64,000 bases of DNA from Flavobacterium circumlabens (GTDB lineage: Bacteria > Bacteroidota > Bacteroidia > Flavobacteriales > Flavobacteriaceae): assembly GCF_004345565.1 (NCBI RefSeq), contig NZ_SLWA01000005.1, positions 62,001-126,000 on the forward strand. The letters are read 5' to 3'. Position numbers and translations under genes: made by a program. Shown piece by piece: positions 45,282-54,596 of the stretch; position 1 is the first letter of the stretch; each line of letters starts with the position of its first letter. Under the pieces are notes generated by a model, which ran no database searches, was not told the DNA's origin, and worked only from the letters and a program-made list of their open reading frames with translations.

Positions 45282-46400
45282 ATGAAATACACTAAACGAC
45301 AAAGCGCCATTTTATTACTAAGCGATGGGACTATTTTTCACGGAAAATCTATTGGTATTAGTGGTAAAACTTTTGGAGAGGTTTGTTTTAATACGGGAAT
45401 GACCGGATATCAGGAGATTTTTACAGATCCTTCTTATTTTGGGCAAATTATGGTTGCAACGAATCCTCATATTGGAAATTATGGTGTTAATGATTTAGAA
45501 ATTGAATCTGATAGTATCAAAATTGCTGGCTTAGTTTGTAAAAACTTCAGCTTTAACTATTCCAGAGAAGACTCTTCCGGAAGTTTAGAAGATTATTTTA
45601 TTAAACAAAATTTAATCTGTATTTCGGATGTTGATACCAGAGCCCTTGTAAGTTATATTCGTGACAATGGTGCGATGAATGCGGTTATTTGTACGGACGA
45701 TACTTCGATTGAAGATTTGAAAAAAGAATTGGCAAATGTGCCAAATATGGAAGGTTTAGAGTTGGCATCGAAAGTTTCAACTACTGAGCCTTATTTTTTT
45801 GGTAATGAAAATGCTTCCTATAAGATTTCTGCCTTGGATCTTGGAATAAAAAAGAATATTTTAAGGAATCTTGCCAAGAGAGATTGTTACATAAAAGTAT
45901 ATCCTTACAATTCGACTTATAAAGATATGTCGGAATTTAATCCGGATGGATACTTCTTGTCAAACGGGCCTGGTGATCCGGATCCTCTTTTTGGAGCTAT
46001 CGAAGTAGCAAAAGATATTCTTGCTGATGACAAACCTTTATTTGGGATTTGTTTAGGACATCAGATAATTGCTTTGGCAAACGGAGTTCAGACTTACAAA
46101 ATGTTTAATGGTCACCGTGGAATCAATCACCCTGTTAAAAATTTAATTACAGGTAAAGGTGAGATTACTTCACAAAATCATGGCTTTGCAGTAAACAAGG
46201 AGCAATTAAACAATCATCCGGATTTAGAGATTACACATTTACATTTAAACGACGAAACTGTTGCCGGTATGCGTATGAAAAATAAGAATTGTTTTTCAGT
46301 ACAATATCATCCGGAAGCTAGTCCGGGACCACATGATTCCTCTTATTTGTTCGATCAGTTTGTTGAGAATATTAAACTTGCTACTGCTAAAACGATATAG
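45282..46400 (+). CDS. carA: Carbamoyl-phosphate synthase small (glutaminase) subunit
   Basis: A 372-residue CarA, which hydrolyses glutamine and passes ammonia to CarB for carbamoyl phosphate, the entry to arginine and pyrimidine synthesis. The N-terminal domain shows FGEVCFNTGMTGYQEIFTDP. The class I amidotransferase domain has the nucleophile in FGICLGHQ near residue 257 and the His/Glu pair in YHPEASPGP near 342. The large subunit gene is not adjacent; eno follows after 100 nt. Confidence 0.97.
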   Translation: MKYTKRQSAILLLSDGTIFHGKSIGISGKTFGEVCFNTGMTGYQEIFTDPSYFGQIMVATNPHIGNYGVNDLEIESDSIKIAGLVCKNFSFNYSREDSSGSLEDYFIKQNLICISDVDTRALVSYIRDNGAMNAVICTDDTSIEDLKKELANVPNMEGLELASKVSTTEPYFFGNENASYKISALDLGIKKNILRNLAKRDCYIKVYPYNSTYKDMSEFNPDGYFLSNGPGDPDPLFGAIEVAKDILADDKPLFGICLGHQIIALANGVQTYKMFNGHRGINHPVKNLITGKGEITSQNHGFAVNKEQLNNHPDLEITHLHLNDETVAGMRMKNKNCFSVQYHPEASPGPHDSSYLFDQFVENIKLATAKTI

Positions 46401-46488
46401 TTAATAAGTAAAGGTGTTTAATGGTTAAAATGCATTTTTTCTATTAAATATTTTTATAATTTCGAAAAAAAATATAATTTATTAATAA

Positions 46489-47793
<1,305 letters not shown>

Positions 47794-47818
47794 AAGTAAG
47801 AGTTATATATTAAAATTG

Positions 47819-47850
47819 AACCATTCGTTTCTGCGAATGGTTTTTTTTTG
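47819..47850 (+). terminator. Terminator after eno
   Basis: AACCATTCG and CGAATGGTT form a perfect 9-bp stem with a 6-nt loop, followed by about nine Ts. Confidence 0.92.
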
Positions 47851-47903
47851 GAGTTTTAACAAATTCATAGCAGGATTCTTTTTTTAATTAGTCTTAAATT
47901 CCT

Positions 47904-47911
47904 TAGATTTG
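47904..47911 (+). promoter_or_regulatory. Putative -7 box of gltA
   Basis: TAGATTTG matches TAnnTTTG and lies 37 nt before the gltA ATG. No TTG element is evident at the expected upstream spacing. Confidence 0.45.
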
Positions 47912-47948
47912 ATAAATTATTATTTTAAAGATTTATTTCCGATATATT

Positions 47949-49226
47949 ATGTCAAAAATAGCTACATTAGAAGTAGATGGTCAAAAAATTGAACTTCCGG
48001 TAATCACTGGGAGCGAAAATGAATCAGCTATCGATATTAACAAATTACGTGATTTAACAGGTATTATTACAATTGATCCTGGATACAAAAATTCTGGTTC
48101 TTGTAAAAGTGAAATCACTTTCTTAGACGGAGAATTAGGAATTTTGCGTTACAGAGGATACTCCATTGAAGATTTAGCTGAAAAGGCTAGTTTTCTGGAA
48201 GTATCTTATCTTTTAATTTTTGGAGAACTTCCAACATCCCAGGAATTGGAGCAGTTCGAAAATGGTATCAAAAAACATACTTTGGTCAACGAAGAAATGA
48301 AAAATATCATTGACGGTTTTCCAAAAACAGCACATCCAATGGGTGTTTTATCTGCCTTGACAAGTGCTTTAACAGCATTTAATCCAAAAGCGGTAAACGT
48401 TGAGAATGAAAAAGAAATGTACGAAGCCATTTGTAAAACAATGGGTAAATTTCTTGTAATTGCTACCTGGACCTATAGAAAATCTATGGGATATCCATTA
48501 AATTACTACGATAACACAACAGGTTATGTTGATAATTTTATGCAATTAATGTTTAAATTGCCTACAGGGCCTTACTCGGCAAATCCTGTTATCGTTGATG
48601 CTTTAGATAAATTATTTATTCTTCATGCAGATCACGAGCAAAACTGTTCTACTTCAACAGTAAGAATGGTTGGTTCTTCTCATGCTGGTTTATTTGCTTC
48701 TATCTCTGCTGGTGTTTCAGCTCTTTGGGGACCACTTCACGGAGGTGCAAATCAGGCGGTTCTTGAAATGCTGGAAGAAATTAATAAAGATGGTGGCGAT
48801 ACCGATAAATTTTTAGCGAAAGCAAAAGATAAAAACGATCCTTTCCGTTTAATGGGATTTGGTCACAGAGTTTATAAAAACTTCGATCCAAGAGCTAAAA
48901 TCATCAAAAAAGCAGCTAAAGAAGTGTTAGAGACTTTAGGAGTTGATGATCCTATTTTAGAAATTGCTAAAAAATTAGAATCAGCTGCTCTTGAAGATGA
49001 TTATTTCAAATCAAGAAATTTATATCCAAATGTAGATTTCTATTCCGGAATTATTTACAGAGCATTAGGAATTCCAACTGATATGTTTACCGTAATGTTT
49101 GCTATTGGCAGATTACCGGGATGGATCGCACAATGGAAAGAAATGCGTGAAAATAAAGAACCAATCGGACGACCTAGACAAATTTATACAGGACACCCAT
49201 TAAGAGACTTTAAGTCTAACAAATAA
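47949..49226 (+). CDS. gltA: Citrate synthase
   Basis: A 425-residue type II citrate synthase, condensing oxaloacetate and acetyl-CoA at the entry of the TCA cycle. Recognisable are LDGELGILRYRGYSIEDLAE, the catalytic-His segments ALWGPLHGGANQAVLEML (near residue 262) and GFGHRVYKNFDPRA (near 305), and the Asp in PNVDFYSGIIYRALGIP near 360. It ends GHPLRDFKSNK and is followed by a terminator. Confidence 0.97.
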   Translation: MSKIATLEVDGQKIELPVITGSENESAIDINKLRDLTGIITIDPGYKNSGSCKSEITFLDGELGILRYRGYSIEDLAEKASFLEVSYLLIFGELPTSQELEQFENGIKKHTLVNEEMKNIIDGFPKTAHPMGVLSALTSALTAFNPKAVNVENEKEMYEAICKTMGKFLVIATWTYRKSMGYPLNYYDNTTGYVDNFMQLMFKLPTGPYSANPVIVDALDKLFILHADHEQNCSTSTVRMVGSSHAGLFASISAGVSALWGPLHGGANQAVLEMLEEINKDGGDTDKFLAKAKDKNDPFRLMGFGHRVYKNFDPRAKIIKKAAKEVLETLGVDDPILEIAKKLESAALEDDYFKSRNLYPNVDFYSGIIYRALGIPTDMFTVMFAIGRLPGWIAQWKEMRENKEPIGRPRQIYTGHPLRDFKSNK

Positions 49227-49235
49227 AATAACTTT

Positions 49236-49267
49236 AAAAGCTTCACTTAACTGTGAAGCTTTTTTTA
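49236..49267 (+). terminator. Terminator after gltA
   Basis: AAAAGCTTCAC and GTGAAGCTTTT form an 11-bp perfect stem with a 6-nt loop and a following T-run. The T-run merges into the -7 box of the next gene. Confidence 0.9.
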
Positions 49268-49273
49268 TATTTG
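49266..49273 (+). promoter_or_regulatory. Putative -7 box of the DDAH-like gene
   Basis: TATATTTG is an exact TAnnTTTG match, 19 nt before the ATG. The upstream position is occupied by the gltA terminator, so the TTG element is missing. Confidence 0.5.
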
Positions 49274-49292
49274 CCCAAAATATAATAAAGTT

Positions 49293-50207
49293 ATGTTGCA
49301 ATTAAATGTAAAGAACGAAACGTCAAGATTACGTGCAGTAGTTTTGGGTTCTGCTGTTCATAATGGGCCGACTCCATCTATTGATGAAGCTTATGATCCT
49401 AAATCATTGGAACATATTAAGGCAGGAACTTATCCTATTGAAAAAGATATGGTTGCTGAAATGGATGCTTTTAATGCTGTTTTTCAAAAGTATGATGTAA
49501 AAGTCTATCGTCCTGAGATGATAGAAAATTATAACCAAATTTTCGCCAGGGATATTGGTTTTGTTATTGACGATACTTTTGTGAAATCTAATATTTTACC
49601 GGACAGAGAAAGAGAATTAGATGCAATTCAATATGTAATTGATCAGATGGATGCCACAAAAGTGGTTCGCCCTCCGGAAGAAGTTCATATTGAAGGAGGC
49701 GATGTAATGCTTTGGAATGATCATATTTTTATCGGAACTTATAAAGGAAGTGATTACAAAGATTATATTACTGCCCGAACCAATATGCAAGGCGTAAACT
49801 ATATTAAAGAATTATTTCCGAATAAAATTGTCAAAGAATTTGATCTGGTTAAATCTAAACTTGAGGCAAGGGATAATGCGCTGCATTTAGATTGTTGTTT
49901 TCAGCCAGTGGGAAAAGACAAAGGAATTATCTATAAACGTGGATTTCGTGAGGAAGCTGATTATTTGTATTTAGTCAACCTTTTTGGAAAAGAAAATCTA
50001 TTTCATATCGAAAGAAATGAAATGTACCATATGTTTTCGAATGTATTTTCAATAGATACGAATGTGGTGGTTTCAGAGAAAAATTTTACCAGACTCAACA
50101 ATTGGCTACGTGCCAATGGGTTTACGGTTGAAGAAATTCCGTATGCTGAAATTGCGAAACAGGAAGGATTGTTGAGATGTTCGACTTTACCATTAATTAG
50201 AGATTAG
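49293..50207 (+). CDS. Dimethylarginine dimethylaminohydrolase-like (amidinotransferase fold) protein
   Basis: A 304-residue member of the guanidino-group-modifying enzyme superfamily. FARD near residue 85, EGGDVMLW near 135, a His in the NALHLDCCF segment near 197 and the nucleophile Cys in LLRCSTLPL near 296 give the Cys-His-Glu/Asp arrangement of that fold. Enzymes of this fold hydrolyse or transfer from arginine-like substrates (DDAH, arginine deiminase, glycine amidinotransferase). Which substrate applies cannot be read. It is followed 80 nt later by a CtlX-like relative, with a hairpin repeat between them. Confidence 0.82.
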   Translation: MLQLNVKNETSRLRAVVLGSAVHNGPTPSIDEAYDPKSLEHIKAGTYPIEKDMVAEMDAFNAVFQKYDVKVYRPEMIENYNQIFARDIGFVIDDTFVKSNILPDRERELDAIQYVIDQMDATKVVRPPEEVHIEGGDVMLWNDHIFIGTYKGSDYKDYITARTNMQGVNYIKELFPNKIVKEFDLVKSKLEARDNALHLDCCFQPVGKDKGIIYKRGFREEADYLYLVNLFGKENLFHIERNEMYHMFSNVFSIDTNVVVSEKNFTRLNNWLRANGFTVEEIPYAEIAKQEGLLRCSTLPLIRD

Positions 50208-50215
50208 AAAATAAG

Positions 50216-50270
50216 TTTCAAGTTTCAGGTTTCAAGTTTCACGTTCTTTACGAAACTTGAAACCTGAAAC
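50216..50270. repeat. Dispersed GTTTCAGGTTTC hairpin repeat, copy 2
   Basis: Two arms, 50222-50240 and 50252-50270, form a perfect 19-bp stem around an 11-nt AT-rich loop, with an extra GTTTCA unit at 50216-50221. The arms are the same sequence as the 17-bp hairpin at 2272-2319. A run of seven As follows. It lies between two genes on the same strand. Confidence 0.85.
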
Positions 50271-50287
50271 AAAAAAATATAAAGAAA

Positions 50288-51223
50288 ATGAAACAAACTA
50301 CAAATGCCATCGTAATGATCCGGCCAGTTGCTTTCAGAATGAACGAGCAAACGGCTGTAAATAATTATTACCAAAAAGTATTAGACGGACTTTTGCCAAG
50401 TACTGTAAATGCAAAAGCACAACAGGAATTTGATGATTTCGTTGAAAAATTGAGAGCGGTAGGGGTTGATGTTACAGTGATTGACGATACTTTAGAAACG
50501 GATACGCCAGATAGTATTTTTCCAAACAACTGGGTTTCATTTCATGAAAATGGCGATGTGGCTTTATATCCTATGTTTGCCGAAAATCGTCGTCAGGAAC
50601 GTCGTGAAGATATTTTAGACACTCTTGAAGATAAAGGTTTTGTAATTTCAAATATAATAGATTACACGTCGGCTGAAGAAGACGGGTTTTTTCTGGAAGG
50701 AACAGGAAGTTTACTTTTAGACAGAGCTAATGCAAAAGCATATTGTGCTTTGTCACCTCGTGCCGATGAGGAATTATTTATCGAATTCTGCGAAGATTTT
50801 GATTATGCACCGGTTATTTTTGAAGCTTTTCAAACCGTTGATGGTGAACGCAAACTAATTTATCATACAAATGTTATGATGTGTTTAGGGGAAACTTTTG
50901 CTGTTATCTGTGCAGATTGTATTGATGATAAAAAAGAACGCAAAATGGTTTTAGATAACCTGAAAGCCGATAAAAAAGAGATTATCCTGATTACAGAAGC
51001 TCAGGTGAATAATTTTGCCGGGAATATGCTGGAAGTTAAAGGTACAAATGATAAGAAGTATATTGTAATGAGTGCTTCGGCTCACCAAAGCTTAACTCCA
51101 AAACAAATTGCGCAACTAGAAGGTCATGCTGAAATTTTAAGTTCAAGCTTAGATACTATCGAAGCTTGTGGCGGAGGAAGTGCAAGATGTATGATGGCGG
51201 AAGTATTTTTGCCAAGAAGTTAA
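50288..51223 (+). CDS. ctlX: CtlX-like citrulline utilisation hydrolase / arginine deiminase-related protein
   Basis: A 311-residue protein of the same superfamily. VMIRPVAFRMNEQTAVNNYYQ at the start, DSIFPNNWVSFHENG near residue 77, FLEGTGSLLLDR near 137, HTNVMMCLG near 200 and ARCMMAEVF near 300 with the nucleophile Cys are the pattern annotated as CtlX (citrulline utilisation hydrolase). The symbol is assigned by family resemblance from memory. Pairing with the neighbouring DDAH-like gene suggests that the two act on related guanidino or ureido compounds. A terminator follows. Confidence 0.82.
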   Translation: MKQTTNAIVMIRPVAFRMNEQTAVNNYYQKVLDGLLPSTVNAKAQQEFDDFVEKLRAVGVDVTVIDDTLETDTPDSIFPNNWVSFHENGDVALYPMFAENRRQERREDILDTLEDKGFVISNIIDYTSAEEDGFFLEGTGSLLLDRANAKAYCALSPRADEELFIEFCEDFDYAPVIFEAFQTVDGERKLIYHTNVMMCLGETFAVICADCIDDKKERKMVLDNLKADKKEIILITEAQVNNFAGNMLEVKGTNDKKYIVMSASAHQSLTPKQIAQLEGHAEILSSSLDTIEACGGGSARCMMAEVFLPRS

Positions 51224-51257
51224 AAGTTAAAAGCGAAATAATAAAATTTGATATTAA

Positions 51258-51293
51258 AAAGGCTCAACTATTTAGTTGAGCCTTTGTTTTTTT
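51258..51293. terminator. Bidirectional terminator between ctlX and XRE gene
   Basis: AAAGGCTCAACT and AGTTGAGCCTTT form a perfect 12-bp stem with an ATTT loop. T-runs occur on both strands, fitting the convergent genes. Confidence 0.92.
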
Positions 51294-51313
51294 ATAAATT
51301 ATGATGTCTAATG

Positions 51314-51718
51314 TTACTTATTGATTAGTTTTTCAAGCCTTGCCATCATTTCATCTTTTTCTTTCAGCATACGCTCGTATAACTCAATTTTTTCTTCATG
51401 CAGCTTGATTAGTTTCTCAATTGGATTATTATTGAAAGTTGGATTGTAATTTATCAAGCCCTGAGTATCGTGAAAAGTATTAGAAATAATATTTATAGCC
51501 TGCTCTTCATCAAAATTCTGAAAAGCTTCCACAGGAATTTTTAAGGCATGTGAAATTTGATCCAGGATATCATCTTCAATTACATCTTTTTGCTCCAGCA
51601 TAGAGATTTTCTTTTGATTCCAGTCATTTCCCAGATCAAAAGCTAATGACTCCTGTTTGATACCAAGCATTTCTCTGAAACGTTTTACGTTTCTTCCCTG
51701 ATGTATTTTCTGTTCCAT
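51314..51718 (-). CDS. XRE-family helix-turn-helix regulator
   Basis: A 134-residue protein. Residues about 10-65 form a Cro/CI-type HTH (GRNVKRFREMLGIKQESLAF, with KISMLEQ in the recognition helix and SHALKIPVEAF at the end). After a linker, residues 95-134 are a charged coiled coil (NNPIEKLIKLHEEKIELYER, MLKEKDEMMARLEKLI) that should dimerise it. The target is unknown; the gene is alone on its strand except for the marC-like gene behind it. A TATCTTTG box lies 25 nt upstream (51744-51751, minus). Confidence 0.85.
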   Translation of the reverse strand: MEQKIHQGRNVKRFREMLGIKQESLAFDLGNDWNQKKISMLEQKDVIEDDILDQISHALKIPVEAFQNFDEEQAINIISNTFHDTQGLINYNPTFNNNPIEKLIKLHEEKIELYERMLKEKDEMMARLEKLINK

Positions 51719-51743
51719 AATAAATATAAATTTTCTGAAGGCT

Positions 51744-51751
51744 CAAAGATA
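51744..51751 (-). promoter_or_regulatory. Putative -7 box of the XRE gene
   Basis: On the minus strand this reads TATCTTTG, matching TAnnTTTG, 25 nt before the start codon. No upstream TTG element was seen. Confidence 0.4.
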
Positions 51752-51842
51752 AAGCCATTGGATTAAAAATTCTGAGATTTAAAGATAAAAAAATATCCTA
51801 TAAAACATCGATTTTGTCAGAATATTACAGTAAAAAATAAAT

Positions 51843-52472
51843 TTACATCAAATTTCCTTTTACAATATTAATGATTGAACTAACGATATATTGAATTCCG
51901 ATTGATATAACAATAAAACCAACAATTCTGGAAATGGCCACAATTCCTGATGCTCCCAGTATTCGGGCTAAGTAATGTGCGCTTTTTAGAATAGCAAAAA
52001 TTGCTACAGCAATAGCAAGAATTGCTAAAGTTGAAATAATAATTTCTTCCATTCCGTGATGTTCCTGGTAAAAAGCAATCAACAAAGAAATTGAACCGGG
52101 GCCGGCTAACATTGGAATTGCTAATGGAGTCAAGGCAATGTCGTTTCGTTGTTGAGCTTCATTTTCAATTTTTTTATTGATCCCTCGTTTTTTGTTGAAT
52201 TTTCCGGAAAGCAAGGAGAATCCCGAGCTTACAATTACAATTCCGCCCGCAATTCGAAGTGCATCAATACTGATTCCAAAAAAAGTCAATACATACTGAC
52301 CGATAAAATAAGAAACAATCAAAATGATAAAAACGTTTATCGCAGTCCATAATGAAATTCTCGAGCGCTCTTTCTGAGAATCATGCTGTGTCAGTCCAAC
52401 AAAAATAGGAACTGTGCCGATTGGGTTTAATACGGAGAAAAGAGCAGCAAATAAGTAAATGAATAAATCCAT
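51843..52472 (-). CDS. MarC family integral membrane protein
   Basis: A 209-residue protein with six hydrophobic segments (LFIYLFAALFSVLNPIGTVP at the start, then VFIILIVSYFIGQYVLTFF, ALTPLAIPMLAGPGSISLLI, and a C-terminal VGFIVISIGIQYIVSSII). The NPIGTVPIF and IPMLAGPGSI half-motifs are typical of the MarC/UPF0056 family. Its transport role is not established. It is divergent from the CoA-binding protein gene. Confidence 0.9.
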   Translation of the reverse strand: MDLFIYLFAALFSVLNPIGTVPIFVGLTQHDSQKERSRISLWTAINVFIILIVSYFIGQYVLTFFGISIDALRIAGGIVIVSSGFSLLSGKFNKKRGINKKIENEAQQRNDIALTPLAIPMLAGPGSISLLIAFYQEHHGMEEIIISTLAILAIAVAIFAILKSAHYLARILGASGIVAISRIVGFIVISIGIQYIVSSIINIVKGNLM

Positions 52473-52600
52473 ATTGTTTGGGTTAGTGGAGTAAAAATAG
52501 TCAATTTTTAATATTTCACGGCATATTCATGTTTGGAGATTGTTTTTTTATTGCTACTATTTCTGTGAAAATAACGTAAAATAAGCTCATTCTTTTTGAT

Positions 52601-52608
52601 TACTTTTG
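52601..52608 (+). promoter_or_regulatory. Putative -7 box of the CoA-binding protein gene
   Basis: TACTTTTG matches TAnnTTTG and overlaps codons of a TTG-initiated extension of the next gene (52596). It argues that translation starts at the ATG at 52623, 14 nt downstream. Confidence 0.5.
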
Positions 52609-52622
52609 TAGCATATTTTAAA

Positions 52623-52991
52623 ATGATGAAAAACAAAAAAACTCTAGTTCTGGGTGCTAGCACAAAACCAGATCGCTACGCTTATAAAGCTATAAATGCA
52701 TTGGTCCAAAAAGGACATACTGTTTTGGCAATTGGCCAAAATACCGGTGAAGTTGCCGGGGTAAAAATTTATACGAAAGCTATTCCAGTGAAAAATATTG
52801 ATACTGTAACTTTATATTTAAATCCTTCCCGTCAACGTGATTACTATAATTATATCATAGAAGCACAGCCAAAAAGGGTAGTCTTTAATCCCGGAACTGA
52901 GAATCCTGAATTATATCAATTGCTGGAACTAAATAATATCAAGGCAGAGGTTGCGTGTACATTAGTTTTATTGGCTACAAATCAATATTAA
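52623..52991 (+). CDS. CoA-binding domain protein (YccU-like)
   Basis: A 122-residue single-domain Rossmann protein. KKTLVLGASTKPDRYAYKAI at the N-terminus is the CoA-binding GAS motif, and the C-terminal half has KRVVFNPGTENPELYQLLEL. It resembles the CoA-binding domain of succinyl-CoA synthetase alpha but without the catalytic part; the function is unknown. Two adjacent ATGs (52623, 52626) are possible. A longer TTG-started version from 52596 would overlap the promoter box and is rejected. Confidence 0.88.
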   Translation: MMKNKKTLVLGASTKPDRYAYKAINALVQKGHTVLAIGQNTGEVAGVKIYTKAIPVKNIDTVTLYLNPSRQRDYYNYIIEAQPKRVVFNPGTENPELYQLLELNNIKAEVACTLVLLATNQY

Positions 52992-53085
52992 TTTTCAGAA
53001 CTTTTTTCGGTATCTTTTTTGCATATTAGCGATGCTAAATGAGTTTCAGTGTTAGTAAGCCAAAATAAAAGAACCATAAAAATAG

Positions 53086-53093
53086 TACTTTTG
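53086..53093 (+). promoter_or_regulatory. Putative -7 box of recR
   Basis: TACTTTTG matches TAnnTTTG and ends 5 nt before the recR ATG at 53099, implying a leaderless or near-leaderless transcript. No TTG element at the expected distance. Confidence 0.5.
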
Positions 53094-53098
53094 AAGGT

Positions 53099-53719
53099 AT
53101 GGAATTTTCATCAAAATTAATAGAAAAAGCAGTCAATGAAATGTCGCAATTACCCGGAATTGGTAAGAGAACGGCTTTGCGATTGGTTTTGCATTTATTA
53201 AAACAACCGAAAGAACAAACAGGTTTTTTGTCTCAGGCATTGCTAAACATGCGTGAGGATATAAAGTTTTGTAAAAGTTGTCATAATATTTCAGATACAG
53301 AAGTCTGTGAAATCTGTGCTAATTCAGCAAGGAATCATCAGTTGATTTGTGTGGTTGAAGACATTCGGGATGTAATGGCAATTGAGAATACAGGCCAATA
53401 CAAAGGTATTTATCATGTTTTGGGCGGAAAAATTTCTCCTATCGAAGGCGTCGGTCCAAGTCAGTTAAATATTTCAAGTCTGGTGGAAAAAGTAAAATCC
53501 GGAATTGTAAAGGAGATTATTTTTGCATTAAGCTCAACAATGGAAGGTGATACGACAAATTTCTATATCTACAAACAAATTGCGGAGTCAGATATTGTAA
53601 TTTCAACAATTGCAAGAGGTATTTCAGTTGGGGATGAGTTAGAATATGCGGACGAAGTTACACTTGGACGAAGTATTTTGCATCGTATTCCGTTTGAAAA
53701 AACGTTCAAAAACAATTAA
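53099..53719 (+). CDS. recR: Recombination mediator protein RecR
   Basis: A 206-residue RecR that, with RecO, loads RecA onto SSB-coated DNA. The helix-hairpin-helix is [20 protein letters not shown] (near residues 14-33). A four-Cys zinc finger follows (FCKSCHN and CEICANS). The Toprim domain starts [20 protein letters not shown], with [17 protein letters not shown] behind it. Length and motif order are typical. Confidence 0.97.
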   Translation: MEFSSKLIEKAVNEMSQLPGIGKRTALRLVLHLLKQPKEQTGFLSQALLNMREDIKFCKSCHNISDTEVCEICANSARNHQLICVVEDIRDVMAIENTGQYKGIYHVLGGKISPIEGVGPSQLNISSLVEKVKSGIVKEIIFALSSTMEGDTTNFYIYKQIAESDIVISTIARGISVGDELEYADEVTLGRSILHRIPFEKTFKNN

Positions 53720-53765
53720 ATAAGATCAATTAAAAAGTAGATTTCCTGAAGATTAAAGGAAAACC

Positions 53766-53773
53766 TATATTTG
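53766..53773 (+). promoter_or_regulatory. Putative -7 box of the polysaccharide export operon
   Basis: TATATTTG is an exact TAnnTTTG match 17 nt before the wza-like ATG. No upstream TTG element is clear. Confidence 0.5.
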
Positions 53774-53790
53774 CCGATAAAATATTTACA

Positions 53791-54582
53791 ATGACAAAAA
53801 ACAGCTTTTATATATTACTATTGATTAGTGTATTATTTACATCTTGTATTCCTGTAAAAGACTTGGTGTATTTACAAGATAAAAATACTTCCGGAGAGCA
53901 AAATACTATCGCTGCTGTCGAGTCTAAGCCTTACAGATTACAAACTAATGATGTTATAACCGTTGATATAAAGGCGATTGACCCTAAGCTGGTTGCTATT
54001 TTTAGTAAGTCTACAACAGGAGGGGCAACGGAGAAATCAGAGTCAGCTTTGTATTTTGAAGGTTTTACCGTTGATGATCATGGAAATATCAGAATGCCGA
54101 TTTTAGGAGAAATAAATGTTATTGGCTATACCCTTGAAGAGGTGAGATTGATCATTGAAAAAAAATTGCTGGAAGAATATTTTAAAAGTGAGGCTAATAT
54201 TTTTGTTACAGTAAAATTAGCAGGCTTCAGATATACTATAAATGGTGAGGTTGGAAGTATGGGTACAAAAACATTATTTCAGTCGCATGTAAATATTATG
54301 GAGGCTATTGCAAATGCGGGTGATATTACAACCGTAGGCGACAGAAAAGCGGTAACCGTAATTCGTCAGACACCGACCGGAGTTCAGATGCATGATATTG
54401 ACCTTACAGATGTGAATGTAATGAAATCTCCCTATTATTATTTACAGCCTAACGATTACATCTACGTAAAACCATTAAAACAAAAAACATGGGGTACAGG
54501 ACAGACTGGTATACAGTCCATCAGTACTGTTATCACTTTGCTGTCGCTGGCAACAACAGTTTATTTGCTCCTTAAAAATTAA
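53791..54582 (+). CDS. Wza-type polysaccharide export lipoprotein
   Basis: A 263-residue lipoprotein: signal YILLLISVLFTSC, lipidated Cys19. The polysaccharide export (Poly_export) domain begins YRLQTNDVITVDIKAIDPKL, and a SLBB-like domain follows (GEVGSMGTKTLFQSHVNIME). The C-terminus ends in one hydrophobic helix (ISTVITLLSLATTVYLLL). Such proteins form the outer-membrane exit for capsule or exopolysaccharide. It is shorter than E. coli Wza (379) but normal for Bacteroidota. The Wzc-like kinase gene follows after 14 nt. Confidence 0.9.
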   Translation: MTKNSFYILLLISVLFTSCIPVKDLVYLQDKNTSGEQNTIAAVESKPYRLQTNDVITVDIKAIDPKLVAIFSKSTTGGATEKSESALYFEGFTVDDHGNIRMPILGEINVIGYTLEEVRLIIEKKLLEEYFKSEANIFVTVKLAGFRYTINGEVGSMGTKTLFQSHVNIMEAIANAGDITTVGDRKAVTVIRQTPTGVQMHDIDLTDVNVMKSPYYYLQPNDYIYVKPLKQKTWGTGQTGIQSISTVITLLSLATTVYLLLKN

Positions 54583-54596
54583 AAACAGATTCAAAG

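Noticed and set aside
50216..50270. Possibility that the hairpin repeat is a CRISPR array or a plain terminator
   Set aside because: There are no regularly spaced identical repeats with unique spacers. The A-run after the stem gives a T-tract only on the opposite strand, which has no gene ending there.
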